Assembly (NCBI GenBank): GCA_029202485.1
Contig: CP119313.1
Location: 1,860,001 to 1,924,000 of the forward strand
DNA: 64,000 nt
Reading direction: 5' to 3'
Source: Candidatus Pedobacter colombiensis
GTDB lineage: Bacteria; Bacteroidota; Bacteroidia; Sphingobacteriales; Sphingobacteriaceae
This document shows, piece by piece, positions 9,378 through 17,611 of the stretch. The notes beneath the pieces were generated by a model that worked only from the letters and a program-made list of their open reading frames with translations, made no database searches and was not told the origin of the DNA. Position numbers and translations under genes: made by a program. Position 1 is the stretch's first letter. Each line of letters opens with the position of its first letter.

Positions 9378-9795
9378 AATGTAAGCAAATAAAAAGTGGG
9401 AATAATCAATCTGAAGTACTCCTCGTTTGCCGGACAGCTTAGGTCAAACTTAAGATTATTTAGGACACTTTTTTATTGTTTTGATAGAATACTTCATTTG
9501 GCGTAAGATGGCTGGCTTCCTTTTCTAATGAATTTCTAATGAATTTCTGTGTGTTTTCTAACGACCATTCTTAGAAGTTCGGTTTATGTTTGCAGCACAT
9601 TAAAAAAGAGATATGGATTCAGATCCCCATTCAAAAATTAAGTTGTTTAATTATTTAATCGCCTTATATCTCGCATAATATTCAATTATGCCGATAGAAG
9701 GCATAAGTCAAAATTATGTTCAAATTTTCAAACTATCCTATAATAAGGGATACTAGACCTGACCTCCCAACCAGTTACATTAAACGATTTAATCA
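9378..9795. other. Intergenic region with repeat fragment and transposase remnant
   Basis: This 418-bp gap contains a 17-bp sequence at 9398-9414 (GGGAATAATCAATCTGA) that recurs exactly at 20881-20897, then the transposase remnant, then A/T-rich DNA. A perfect TAnnTTTG-type -7 box (TATGTTTG) is at 9585-9592, without a well-spaced -33 partner. No RNA gene is recognised. Confidence 0.5.
9460..9570 (-). pseudogene. 3' remnant of an insertion-sequence transposase
   Basis: On the minus strand the only open stretch reads 36 codons and stops with ...SHLTPNEVFYQNNKKVS. The HLTPNEVF segment is the kind of tail seen at the C-terminus of DDE transposases of the IS3/IS481 type. No upstream catalytic domain is present, and the remnant contains a short tandem duplication (AATTTCTAATG). 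It is a decayed end, not an active element. The assignment rests on one short motif, so it is tentative. Confidence 0.35.
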
Positions 9796-9900
9796 ATGTC
9801 TTTAAAACGGTCCCAAAAACAATGGGTGCTTGGGTATCTGCTTGTTGTGCTGCTTATTATACTGGCAGAATGGCTGGAATATCATTTTGGTACCCGATAA
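9796..9900 (+). CDS. Putative 34-aa single-pass membrane peptide
   Basis: A short ORF begins at ATG 9796 and ends at TAA 9898-9900. It has a basic N-terminus (MSLKRSQKQW), one strongly hydrophobic helix (LGYLLVVLLIILAEWL) and a short polar tail. It ends 31 bp before the lipoprotein start of the metal-efflux adaptor and is on the same strand, so it is probably the first cistron of that operon. The layout resembles small membrane peptides that accompany transporters, but no family is recognised and chance cannot be excluded. Confidence 0.4.
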   Translation: MSLKRSQKQWVLGYLLVVLLIILAEWLEYHFGTR

Positions 9901-9931
9901 ATATAAACTCAATAAACAAACACACAGATTT

Positions 9932-11065
9932 ATGAAATCAAAAAAAAGTACTCAGTTCTTTCTGATGGTTACAATTTTACTTTTTATGACAGGATTTATT
10001 GTTTCTTGTCAACAGTCTCCTGCAAAAGAGGAACCAGCTATTTTAACAGTAAATGGAGATCTTATTACTGTACCCAACCATTCGGTATTGAAAGCAAAAC
10101 TCAAAGAAATAACAGTCGAAACCGAGCCCTATAGCCTCCAGATGTTAACAACAGGGGTCGTTAAAGCCATACCTACCCAATATGCTGATGTAGCGCCACC
10201 CTTTCCGGGCAGGGTGACTAAAACCTATTTAAGACTGGGTATGAAGACTACTCCGGAAACACCTTTGTTTGAGATCATATCACCGGATTTTATTACCGCA
10301 CAAAAGATATTCTTTCAGGAAAAAGCACAGCTGATTCAGGCTGAACGTACTTTAAAACGTCAGAAGGATTTAATTGCGAATGGGGTTGCAGCACAAAAAG
10401 ACCTGGAAGAAGCTCAAACTGCTTATGACGTAGAAAAAAAAGAATATGAAAATGCTGCGACCGGAATCAGAATATTTAAAGCCGATCCGGCTAAACTTAC
10501 TTTTGGTCAGGCTTTGGTTGTACATGCACCTATTAATGGCGAAGTAATAGAAAATAAAGTAGTCCTTGGTCAGTTCATAAAGGATGATGTTTCCAGTGTA
10601 GCAACCATTGCTAATTTATCAAGCGTATGGATCGCTGGTCAGGTCAAAGAAAAAGATATTCGCTATATCCATAAAAATGACAAATGTGTTGTTGAATTAC
10701 CGGCTATACCCGGCAAAAAGATAAACGGAAAGGTTTACCATGTAAATGAGGTGGTTGACGAGGATACCAGAAGTGTACAGGTCCTTATCGAATGTCCAAA
10801 TGCCGATCGTAGCCTTAAACCGGGAATGTATGCTTCCGTAAATTTTATAGACGCGCCTGCTTCTGCCATCCTTATCCCACTGAAAGCAATTTTTCAGATG
10901 GATGATGCAAATTTTGTTTTCACGGTTACTGCTGATGGTAAATATCAAAAAAAGAAAGTTGAAACCGGTAATACAGAGGGTGATCGGGTGGTAATCATTT
11001 CAGGTCTGTCGCAAGGAGATCGAATCGTATCAGAAGGTGGTTTCTACCTGTTAGGAGCCAAGTAA
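9932..11065 (+). CDS. RND efflux periplasmic adaptor subunit (CzcB/CusB-like membrane fusion lipoprotein)
   Basis: A 377-aa membrane fusion protein. The ATG at 9932 is chosen because it gives a lipoprotein signal with lipobox FIVSC (Cys26); an upstream TTG at 9830 would destroy it. The order is a beta-barrel/lipoyl half (TGVVKAIPTQYADVAPPFPGRV), a coiled-coil hairpin (~residues 105-160, rich in Lys/Glu/Gln), the second lipoyl half (VHAPINGEVIENKVVLGQFI), then beta-barrel and membrane-proximal domains (KPGMYASVNF). It links the inner-membrane pump encoded 22 bp downstream to the outer-membrane channel. No His-rich metal-binding N-terminus is present. Confidence 0.88.
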   Translation: MKSKKSTQFFLMVTILLFMTGFIVSCQQSPAKEEPAILTVNGDLITVPNHSVLKAKLKEITVETEPYSLQMLTTGVVKAIPTQYADVAPPFPGRVTKTYLRLGMKTTPETPLFEIISPDFITAQKIFFQEKAQLIQAERTLKRQKDLIANGVAAQKDLEEAQTAYDVEKKEYENAATGIRIFKADPAKLTFGQALVVHAPINGEVIENKVVLGQFIKDDVSSVATIANLSSVWIAGQVKEKDIRYIHKNDKCVVELPAIPGKKINGKVYHVNEVVDEDTRSVQVLIECPNADRSLKPGMYASVNFIDAPASAILIPLKAIFQMDDANFVFTVTADGKYQKKKVETGNTEGDRVVIISGLSQGDRIVSEGGFYLLGAK

Positions 11066-11087
11066 TCACGCCAATAGACAATCATTT

Positions 11088-14000
11088 ATGAAACAAATAA
11101 TTTTTACTGCCATAAAAAAACGGTGGCTATTTGCCGCGCTATTTATACTTCTGAGCGTATTTGGTTATTATTCATGGAAGCAACTCTCCATAGAAGCATA
11201 TCCGGATATTGCTGATGTAACTTCGCAGGTTGTAACACAAGTTCCCGGACTGGCTGCCGAGGAAGTAGAACAGCAGATCACTATACCCATTGAAAGGGCA
11301 CTGAACGGATTGCCGGGAATGCATGTGATGCGTAGCAGGAGTCTGTTTGGACTTTCGCTGATCACATTGGTTTTTGATGACGGTGTAGAAGACTACTGGG
11401 CAAGGCAAAGGATTCAGGAGCGACTTACTGAGGTCAATCTTCCTTTTGGTGCCATCCCTGGACTTGATCCGCTGACTTCTCCAACAGGGGAGATCTATAG
11501 ATATATTATAGAAAGCAAAAACCACGACTTAAGGAAACTTACAGATTTGCAGAATTGGACCATCATTCCTAGAATTAAACAGGTTCAGGGTGTAGCAGAT
11601 GTTAGTAATTTTGGAGGCATTACAACGCAGTATCAGGTAGAACTTGATCCCGATAGGCTTGCTCAGTATCACATTTCACTTTCAGAGGTTCAAACTGCAA
11701 TCAATAACAACAATACCAATGCTGGTGGAAGTATTTTAAATAGAGGAGATCAGGGCTATGTAGTACGTGGTATTGGTTTAGTCAAAGATCTTACTGCCTT
11801 GGGTGAAGTAGTTGTTAAGACAGTTAATGGTGTCCCGGTTTATATCAAAGATCTTGGAGAATTAAAGTATGGGAACCTGGAACGTAAAGGTGTACTAGGC
11901 TATACAGATCACAATGTAAACTATGCTGATGGAATTGAGGGGATTGTGGTGATGTTGAAAGGACAAAATCCATCCACAGTGTTAACGGGGATTCATAAAG
12001 CGGTGGATGAGCTTAATAATGGCATCCTTCCTGAAGGTGTAACTATACGTGCATTTTTAGATAGAACCAATCTGGTAAATACAACATTGGATACTGTTTC
12101 GCATACGCTATTGGAAGGAATGGGATTAGTAGTGGTTGTACTGATTGTTTTTCTGGGTAACTGGCGTGGCGCGCTGATTGTAGCCATCACTATTCCTATC
12201 GCGCTTTTAATAGCCTTTATTTTGATGCATTTTACAAAAATTCCGGCCAACCTTCTTTCTTTGGGCGCTATAGATTTTGGGATCATAGTAGACGGTGCAA
12301 TTGTGATGCTGGAGACTATTCTTAAGAAAAGAGAAGATCATCCGGAGGAGGAACTGGTGGAGAAATCTATTGGTGAAAGGGCTTTAGGAGTAGCTAAACC
12401 AATCTTGTTTTCAACAATTATTATCATTACTGCATATCTTCCGCTGTTCTCTTTTGAAAGGGTAGAGAAAAAAATGTTTACTCCAATGGCGTTTACAGTA
12501 GGTTATGCGTTAATCGGTGCTTTGGCAGTGGCTTTATTACTTATTCCGGGACTGGCTTACGCCGTTTACAGGAAACCAAGAAAGCTCTATCATAATAAAT
12601 GGCTGGAAAATCTTACAGCATGGTATGAAAGCCGTCTTAAAAGGGTGATGGCTAAACCTAAAAAAGTTTTCCTTCCATTGGCATTTGTGCTTGTCGGTGC
12701 TGTTGTATTATCTATTACAGTAGGAAAAGACTTTCTTCCTCCGCTGGATGAAGGCTCTATCTGGTTACAGGTTTCTTTGCCTCCTGGTGTAACGCTGGAA
12801 AAGGCGAAGGAAATGAGTGATGCCCTGCGGGTACAAACCATTAAGCATCCTGAAGTTACCTATGTAACTGTTCAGGCCGGCCGTAATGATGATGGTACAG
12901 ATTACTTTACCCCATCACACTTTGAAGTTTCTGTAGGACTGAAACCATATAAGGAATGGGAAAACGGACGGACCAAAGCTAACCTGATTGAAGACCTTTC
13001 AAAAGAATATGCTGCAATGCCAGGTTATTCGGTAGCTTTTACCCAGCCAATGATAGATGGTGTTATGGATAAAATTGCAGGAGCGCATAGTGAACTCGTT
13101 GTTAAAATATTTGGAAAAGATTTTAAGGAGACGAGGCGAATTACAGAGCATGTAGTGAACACGCTTCAACAGGTTAAGGGTGCTGTAGATATCGCGATAG
13201 ATCAGGAACCTCCTTTACCTCAGCTGCAGATTAAAGTAAACAGGGATGCTGTAGCCAAATATGGTATAAATATGAGTGATGTTGCTGAACTTATTGAAGT
13301 AGCAATTGGTGGCAAAGCTGTTTCCCAAATATTTTCAGAAGATAAGGTATACGATGTGAGCTGCCGTTATAAAGAAACAAGTCGAGATACTCCGGAGAAA
13401 ATTGGCAATTTGCTATTGACAGCTTCTGCAGGTGCCAAAATACCTTTATCACAGGTGGCAGAGATAAAAACAGATCTTGGTGAAAGCTCAATTTCCAGAG
13501 AAATGAACAGGAGACAACTTACTGTAAGGCTAAATTTAAGGGGAACAGATTTAAGTTCTTTCTTAAAAGTGGCTCAGGCAAAAATCAACGAGCAGATAAA
13601 ATATGATCACGAGAAATACAGTATTGAATGGGGTGGGCAGTTTGAAAATCAAAACAGGGCCTATGCAAAGTTGGCGGTTATTGTTCCGCTTGCATTAGCC
13701 ATCATGTTTTTGCTACTTTATGGTGCATTCGGGAAGTTCAGACAAGCCGGATTAATCTTAAGTATCGTTCCTCTTGCCTTATTTGGTGGTATGCTGGCCT
13801 TAAACATCAGGGGAATGACTTTAAATGTTTCCTCAGCAGTTGGCTTTATTGCCTTATTTGGTGTCGCAATACAAAATGGCGTAATCCTGATCTCACATAT
13901 CAATGAGCTGCGAAAAAAAGGATATGATTTGCTTAAAGCGGTTTTACAAGGTGCAAGGAATCGCTTCAGACCAGTTTTAATGACTGCAACGGTTGCTGCA

Positions 14001-14204
14001 TTAGGGTTGTTGCCGGCTTCACTGGCAACAGGCATAGGGTCTGATGTACAGCGCCCATTAGCTACCGTTATTGTATATGGTTTATTTGTGGCTACTGCAA
14101 TTACCTTATTTGTATTACCGGCACTTTATTACCTTTTGGAAAACAAGTGGGGAAAAGAGGATTTTCAATCTGCATCACTTCCAAATGTTCCATCTGACAA
14201 TTGA
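11088..14204 (+). CDS. Heavy-metal efflux RND transporter, CzcA family
   Basis: A 1038-aa inner-membrane proton antiporter with the expected 12-TM layout: TM1 at ~12-28, a large periplasmic loop, helices at ~335-540, a second loop, helices at ~870-1025. The proton-relay motif of the divalent-cation HME-RND pumps is intact: Asp396, Asp402 and Glu409 in DFGIIVDGAIVMLE, with the same spacing as CzcA D402/D408/E415. CusA-type Cu/Ag pumps lack the first Asp, so Zn/Co/Cd/Ni is more likely than copper; the exact ion is inference. It lies between adaptor and outer-membrane channel genes in one operon. Confidence 0.9.
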   Translation: MKQIIFTAIKKRWLFAALFILLSVFGYYSWKQLSIEAYPDIADVTSQVVTQVPGLAAEEVEQQITIPIERALNGLPGMHVMRSRSLFGLSLITLVFDDGVEDYWARQRIQERLTEVNLPFGAIPGLDPLTSPTGEIYRYIIESKNHDLRKLTDLQNWTIIPRIKQVQGVADVSNFGGITTQYQVELDPDRLAQYHISLSEVQTAINNNNTNAGGSILNRGDQGYVVRGIGLVKDLTALGEVVVKTVNGVPVYIKDLGELKYGNLERKGVLGYTDHNVNYADGIEGIVVMLKGQNPSTVLTGIHKAVDELNNGILPEGVTIRAFLDRTNLVNTTLDTVSHTLLEGMGLVVVVLIVFLGNWRGALIVAITIPIALLIAFILMHFTKIPANLLSLGAIDFGIIVDGAIVMLETILKKREDHPEEELVEKSIGERALGVAKPILFSTIIIITAYLPLFSFERVEKKMFTPMAFTVGYALIGALAVALLLIPGLAYAVYRKPRKLYHNKWLENLTAWYESRLKRVMAKPKKVFLPLAFVLVGAVVLSITVGKDFLPPLDEGSIWLQVSLPPGVTLEKAKEMSDALRVQTIKHPEVTYVTVQAGRNDDGTDYFTPSHFEVSVGLKPYKEWENGRTKANLIEDLSKEYAAMPGYSVAFTQPMIDGVMDKIAGAHSELVVKIFGKDFKETRRITEHVVNTLQQVKGAVDIAIDQEPPLPQLQIKVNRDAVAKYGINMSDVAELIEVAIGGKAVSQIFSEDKVYDVSCRYKETSRDTPEKIGNLLLTASAGAKIPLSQVAEIKTDLGESSISREMNRRQLTVRLNLRGTDLSSFLKVAQAKINEQIKYDHEKYSIEWGGQFENQNRAYAKLAVIVPLALAIMFLLLYGAFGKFRQAGLILSIVPLALFGGMLALNIRGMTLNVSSAVGFIALFGVAIQNGVILISHINELRKKGYDLLKAVLQGARNRFRPVLMTATVAALGLLPASLATGIGSDVQRPLATVIVYGLFVATAITLFVLPALYYLLENKWGKEDFQSASLPNVPSDN

Positions 14205-14218
14205 AAAATAATAAATAA

Positions 14219-15502
14219 ATGAAATTCAATAAAACAATCTTACTATTCCTCTTAATGATGGGGGTAGCTTATAATGGACTGGCACAGGTAGATACCCTGG
14301 CTTTAAATAAAAAAATATCTGTACTGCACTACCTTCAACTTGTGGGGAAAGAGAACCTGGGGTATGCAGCAGAGCAGTACAATGTGAATATTGCTGAGGC
14401 GGGAATTGAAAGTGCAAAAGTTTTTCCTGATCCCCAATTCTCTATCAGTGGTTTTGATAACCAGGAATCTAAGTTGCATTTAGGTCAGGGACTGGACCTT
14501 GGATTGGGTGCCACACTGGAACTTGGGGGTAAAAGGCGTGCAAGGATCAATCTGGCCAAAAGTCAGACAGATCTAAGTAAAGCTTTATTGTTAAACTATT
14601 TCTGGAACCTTAGGGCAGAAGCTGCAACATCTTATTATGAAGCGATTCATCAGTATTTTTTATTACAGGTGCAGCGTTATTCCTATAGTACTATGAAACA
14701 ACTTGCAGATGCCGATGCTGTTCGGTTTAAGTTGGGTGAAATTACAGAAACAGATGCAAGACAATCTAAACTGGAAGCGGATCAGCTGTTAAATGGAGTG
14801 TATCAAAGCGAGGCCAACTGGAAAAGCGCCCTGGTTAAACTGAGTGGATATACGGGTAGGAAGCATCCGGACAGTTTAATGGTGCCAAATGGGAACTTCG
14901 ATGATCTTGATAGGGAATTCAACTGGCAGAGTTTAGTTGACAATGCCCAGAATTCTCGAGCTGATGCAGTAGCAGCCTTAAATAATAAGGCTGTGGCAGT
15001 TAGAAACCTTGCTCTGGTAAAGGCGAACAGAACAATAGACTTAGGAGTTACTGCAGGAATGACATTTAATGGGGTTTCTACCAATGAAGAGGCACCAACA
15101 CCTTATCATCGTACGGCTACGGTAGGACTTAGCGTCCCGTTGAAATTGTCTAATCATTATAAAGGTGATTTGAAAGCTGCCGGATTTACGATTAAACAAG
15201 CGGATGTACAATACGAACAGGTACTGCAACAGATTCAAATAGAGGTTACCCAAGCTTATTTTAATTATACCGCCACCGGTAAGCAGGTTAAGCAGTATCG
15301 GAAAGGACTTTTAACAGAAGCTAAAAAGATCCTGGATGCTAAAATATACAGCTATAAAAGAGGGGAGACATCCTTGCTGGAGGTTTTAAATGCACAAAGG
15401 ACCTATAATGAATTGCAGGAAAGTTATTATGAGTCTCAGTCTAACTATGCCAGTGCCTTAGTCGAATTGGAACGAGCATCGGGTATTTGGGATATTAAAT
15501 AG
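14219..15502 (+). CDS. TolC/CzcC-family outer-membrane efflux channel
   Basis: A 427-aa protein with a signal peptide ending near GLAQ, then two internally similar helical repeats typical of outer-membrane factors, with the tell-tale RYKLGE-like (VRFKLGEITETDA) and SYKRGETSLLEVLNAQRTYNELQ segments. It completes the tripartite metal pump and starts 14 bp after the RND gene. A stretch rich in T runs from 15523; no strong terminator hairpin is seen. The next gene has its own likely -7 box (TAACTTCG, 15553-15560). Confidence 0.88.
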   Translation: MKFNKTILLFLLMMGVAYNGLAQVDTLALNKKISVLHYLQLVGKENLGYAAEQYNVNIAEAGIESAKVFPDPQFSISGFDNQESKLHLGQGLDLGLGATLELGGKRRARINLAKSQTDLSKALLLNYFWNLRAEAATSYYEAIHQYFLLQVQRYSYSTMKQLADADAVRFKLGEITETDARQSKLEADQLLNGVYQSEANWKSALVKLSGYTGRKHPDSLMVPNGNFDDLDREFNWQSLVDNAQNSRADAVAALNNKAVAVRNLALVKANRTIDLGVTAGMTFNGVSTNEEAPTPYHRTATVGLSVPLKLSNHYKGDLKAAGFTIKQADVQYEQVLQQIQIEVTQAYFNYTATGKQVKQYRKGLLTEAKKILDAKIYSYKRGETSLLEVLNAQRTYNELQESYYESQSNYASALVELERASGIWDIK

Positions 15503-15593
15503 TATTTTATCAATTTCATTTTTTTATTATTCTTATTTAGACTGATTTTTGTTAACTTCGGCCGTGCGTCTTTAAGCAACAATAATATAACTG

Positions 15594-17102
15594 ATGAAAA
15601 AAATACTTATCGCCATTTTTACCTTATCTATTGCAGCCGCCCATGCGCAGCAAAATACCCTAATGGACCAATCATTCTGGCAAGGGGCACCTGATGTGAA
15701 CGCCGTAAAAGCTGAGATTGCCAAGGGGAACAATCCTTCTCAATTAAATGCGATGAGTATGGATCCAGTGGTGATTGCTATCAGCGCGCAGGCGCCAAAC
15801 GCTTCTATAGAATACCTATTGACTCAACCGGGTAATAGCGTAAACAAACTCACCCATGATGGTCGTACCTATTTACATTGGGCTGCCAACCGTGGTAATG
15901 CTGAGCTTGTGGAGTACCTGTTTAACAAGGGAGCGAAAATAGATGTCGAAGATAGCCATGGTACAACCCCGTTGCTTTTTGCGGCTAGTAGCGGTCAGCA
16001 AAACACTAAAATTTATGACCTGTTTTTGGCGCATGGTGCCAACTTAAAAAAGAACGTTACTCACGAAGGGGCAAATGTGTTATTATTGGCTATTGCCAAT
16101 GATAAGGATATGGCGCTTACAAACTATTTTATTTCAAAAGGTTTAGATTTAAATAGTACCGATGCTGTAGGTAACAATGCGTTTAGCTATGCCGCTAAGT
16201 CGGGAAATATCGAGTTGTTAAAAACACTGATACAAAAAGGCGTAAAACCTAATCAAAATGCCATGTTGATGGCTGCCCAAGGTGGTGGTCGCAGGGGCGG
16301 TAATGCTATTGGTCTGCCGGTTTTTCAGTACCTTGAAAGCCTGGGTATTAAACCTGCTACTACATCAAAAAGTGGTGAGAACGCATTGCATTTTATTGTA
16401 CGTAAAGCAGATCAGAGGGATATTGTCGCATACTTTTTGAGTAAAGGTGTGAATGTAAATCAAGCCGATGATGAAGGTAACACTGCATTAATGCTTGCGG
16501 CTTCTTCCAATCGTGATACTGCGATATTGGGTATGTTACTCCCTCATGTCAAAAACATAAATCAGTCCAACCAAAAAGGTCTAACTGCATTGGCTTTGGC
16601 AGTAAAAGGTAATTCGATAGATGTAATACGTTACCTGATTGCCAAAGGTGCCGATGTTAAATCTTTAGACAAGGATGGTAATAACCTGGCTTATTATGCG
16701 GTAGAATCTTATCGCTCGCAAGGCGGTGAGCGCTCGTTTAATGGACCTAAACCAGAAGATTTTGATGTCAAATTAGCTATTTTAAAAGAAAAGGGGTTAG
16801 ATGTAAGTGCAGCTCAAAAAAACGGCAACACCTTGTATCACTTGGCCGTTGCTAAAAACGATCCTTCATTGGTAAAACGTTTACAACCTTTAAATATTGA
16901 TGTGAATGCTAAAAACAAAGAAGGTTTAACTGCGTTGCATAAAGCAGCATTAATTGCTAAAGATGATACTATGTTGAAATATCTTTTATCAATAGGAGCC
17001 AAAAAAGATGCGGTTACCAATTTTAAAGAAACGGCTTTTGACCTGGCCAACGAGAACGAAACACTATCTAAAAACAATATATCAGTTAACTTTTTGAAAT
17101 AA
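15594..17102 (+). CDS. Exported ankyrin-repeat protein
   Basis: A 502-aa protein with a signal peptide (MKKILIAIFTLSIAAAHAQ) followed by about twelve ankyrin repeats (GRTYLHWAANRGNAELVEYLFNKGA, GNTALMLAASS, GLTALALAVKGNSIDVIRYLIAKGAD, GLTALHKAALI). It is a protein-binding scaffold predicted to sit in the periplasm or on the envelope. Only 2 bp separate its stop from the DUF2271 gene, and the PepSY reductase follows, so these three almost certainly form one operon. Its partner is probably one of those redox proteins or a TonB receptor; that is inference. Confidence 0.85.
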   Translation: MKKILIAIFTLSIAAAHAQQNTLMDQSFWQGAPDVNAVKAEIAKGNNPSQLNAMSMDPVVIAISAQAPNASIEYLLTQPGNSVNKLTHDGRTYLHWAANRGNAELVEYLFNKGAKIDVEDSHGTTPLLFAASSGQQNTKIYDLFLAHGANLKKNVTHEGANVLLLAIANDKDMALTNYFISKGLDLNSTDAVGNNAFSYAAKSGNIELLKTLIQKGVKPNQNAMLMAAQGGGRRGGNAIGLPVFQYLESLGIKPATTSKSGENALHFIVRKADQRDIVAYFLSKGVNVNQADDEGNTALMLAASSNRDTAILGMLLPHVKNINQSNQKGLTALALAVKGNSIDVIRYLIAKGADVKSLDKDGNNLAYYAVESYRSQGGERSFNGPKPEDFDVKLAILKEKGLDVSAAQKNGNTLYHLAVAKNDPSLVKRLQPLNIDVNAKNKEGLTALHKAALIAKDDTMLKYLLSIGAKKDAVTNFKETAFDLANENETLSKNNISVNFLK

Positions 17103-17104
17103 TA

Positions 17105-17596
17105 ATGATGTCTAAATTTTATACTGCAGCCCTTTTATTGATGGCCCTAACTTTTGCCAGGCCAACAACATCAGTTGCCCAGGCAACCAGTAAATACAAA
17201 TGCCTGATACAAATGACCAACTACATGGGCGAAGGCGCTTATATTGTCATTTCGCTGATCGACAGTAAAGGTGCTTATGAAAAAACATTATATGTATTGG
17301 GTTCCGATAAAAAATGGTATAAAACGCTAAAAGAATGGAATGCATTCTATGCTAAAAAAACGACGAATATCAGCGCTATAACCGGAGCTTCGGTTACGGG
17401 TGGCGACCGTAGTGTTAATGTGATTGAGATAGAAAACTCAAAGATCAACTCTGGTTACAAAATTAGATTTGAAAGTGCTGTGGAAGATAAAAAATATAAT
17501 GTAAAGGATCTGGAGATCCCTTTAACAACCGAAACGCTTTCCGCAAAAAACGATGGAACAGGGTATATACGTTACGTGCGGTTTAGCGCTAACTAA
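17105..17596 (+). CDS. DUF2271-like periplasmic protein with a putative flavinylation motif
   Basis: A 163-aa exported protein (signal peptide ending near SVAQA) of the DUF2271 type. Residues 93-98 read Thr-Gly-Ala-Ser-Val-Thr, matching the [S/T]GA[S/T] core to which ApbE attaches FMN in NqrC, RnfG and FMN-binding domains; the acceptor would be Ser96 rather than the usual Thr. An apbE gene lies 2.2 kb away and a PepSY reductase 15 bp downstream. That makes it the likely periplasmic FMN carrier of the module. Two adjacent ATGs (17105, 17108) are possible starts. Confidence 0.75.
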   Translation: MMSKFYTAALLLMALTFARPTTSVAQATSKYKCLIQMTNYMGEGAYIVISLIDSKGAYEKTLYVLGSDKKWYKTLKEWNAFYAKKTTNISAITGASVTGGDRSVNVIEIENSKINSGYKIRFESAVEDKKYNVKDLEIPLTTETLSAKNDGTGYIRYVRFSAN

Positions 17597-17611
17597 CGTC
17601 ACTAATATTTT

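Noticed and set aside
9830..9931. N-terminal extension of the efflux adaptor from a TTG
   Set aside because: It would bury the lipoprotein signal and overlaps the small membrane ORF in another frame.
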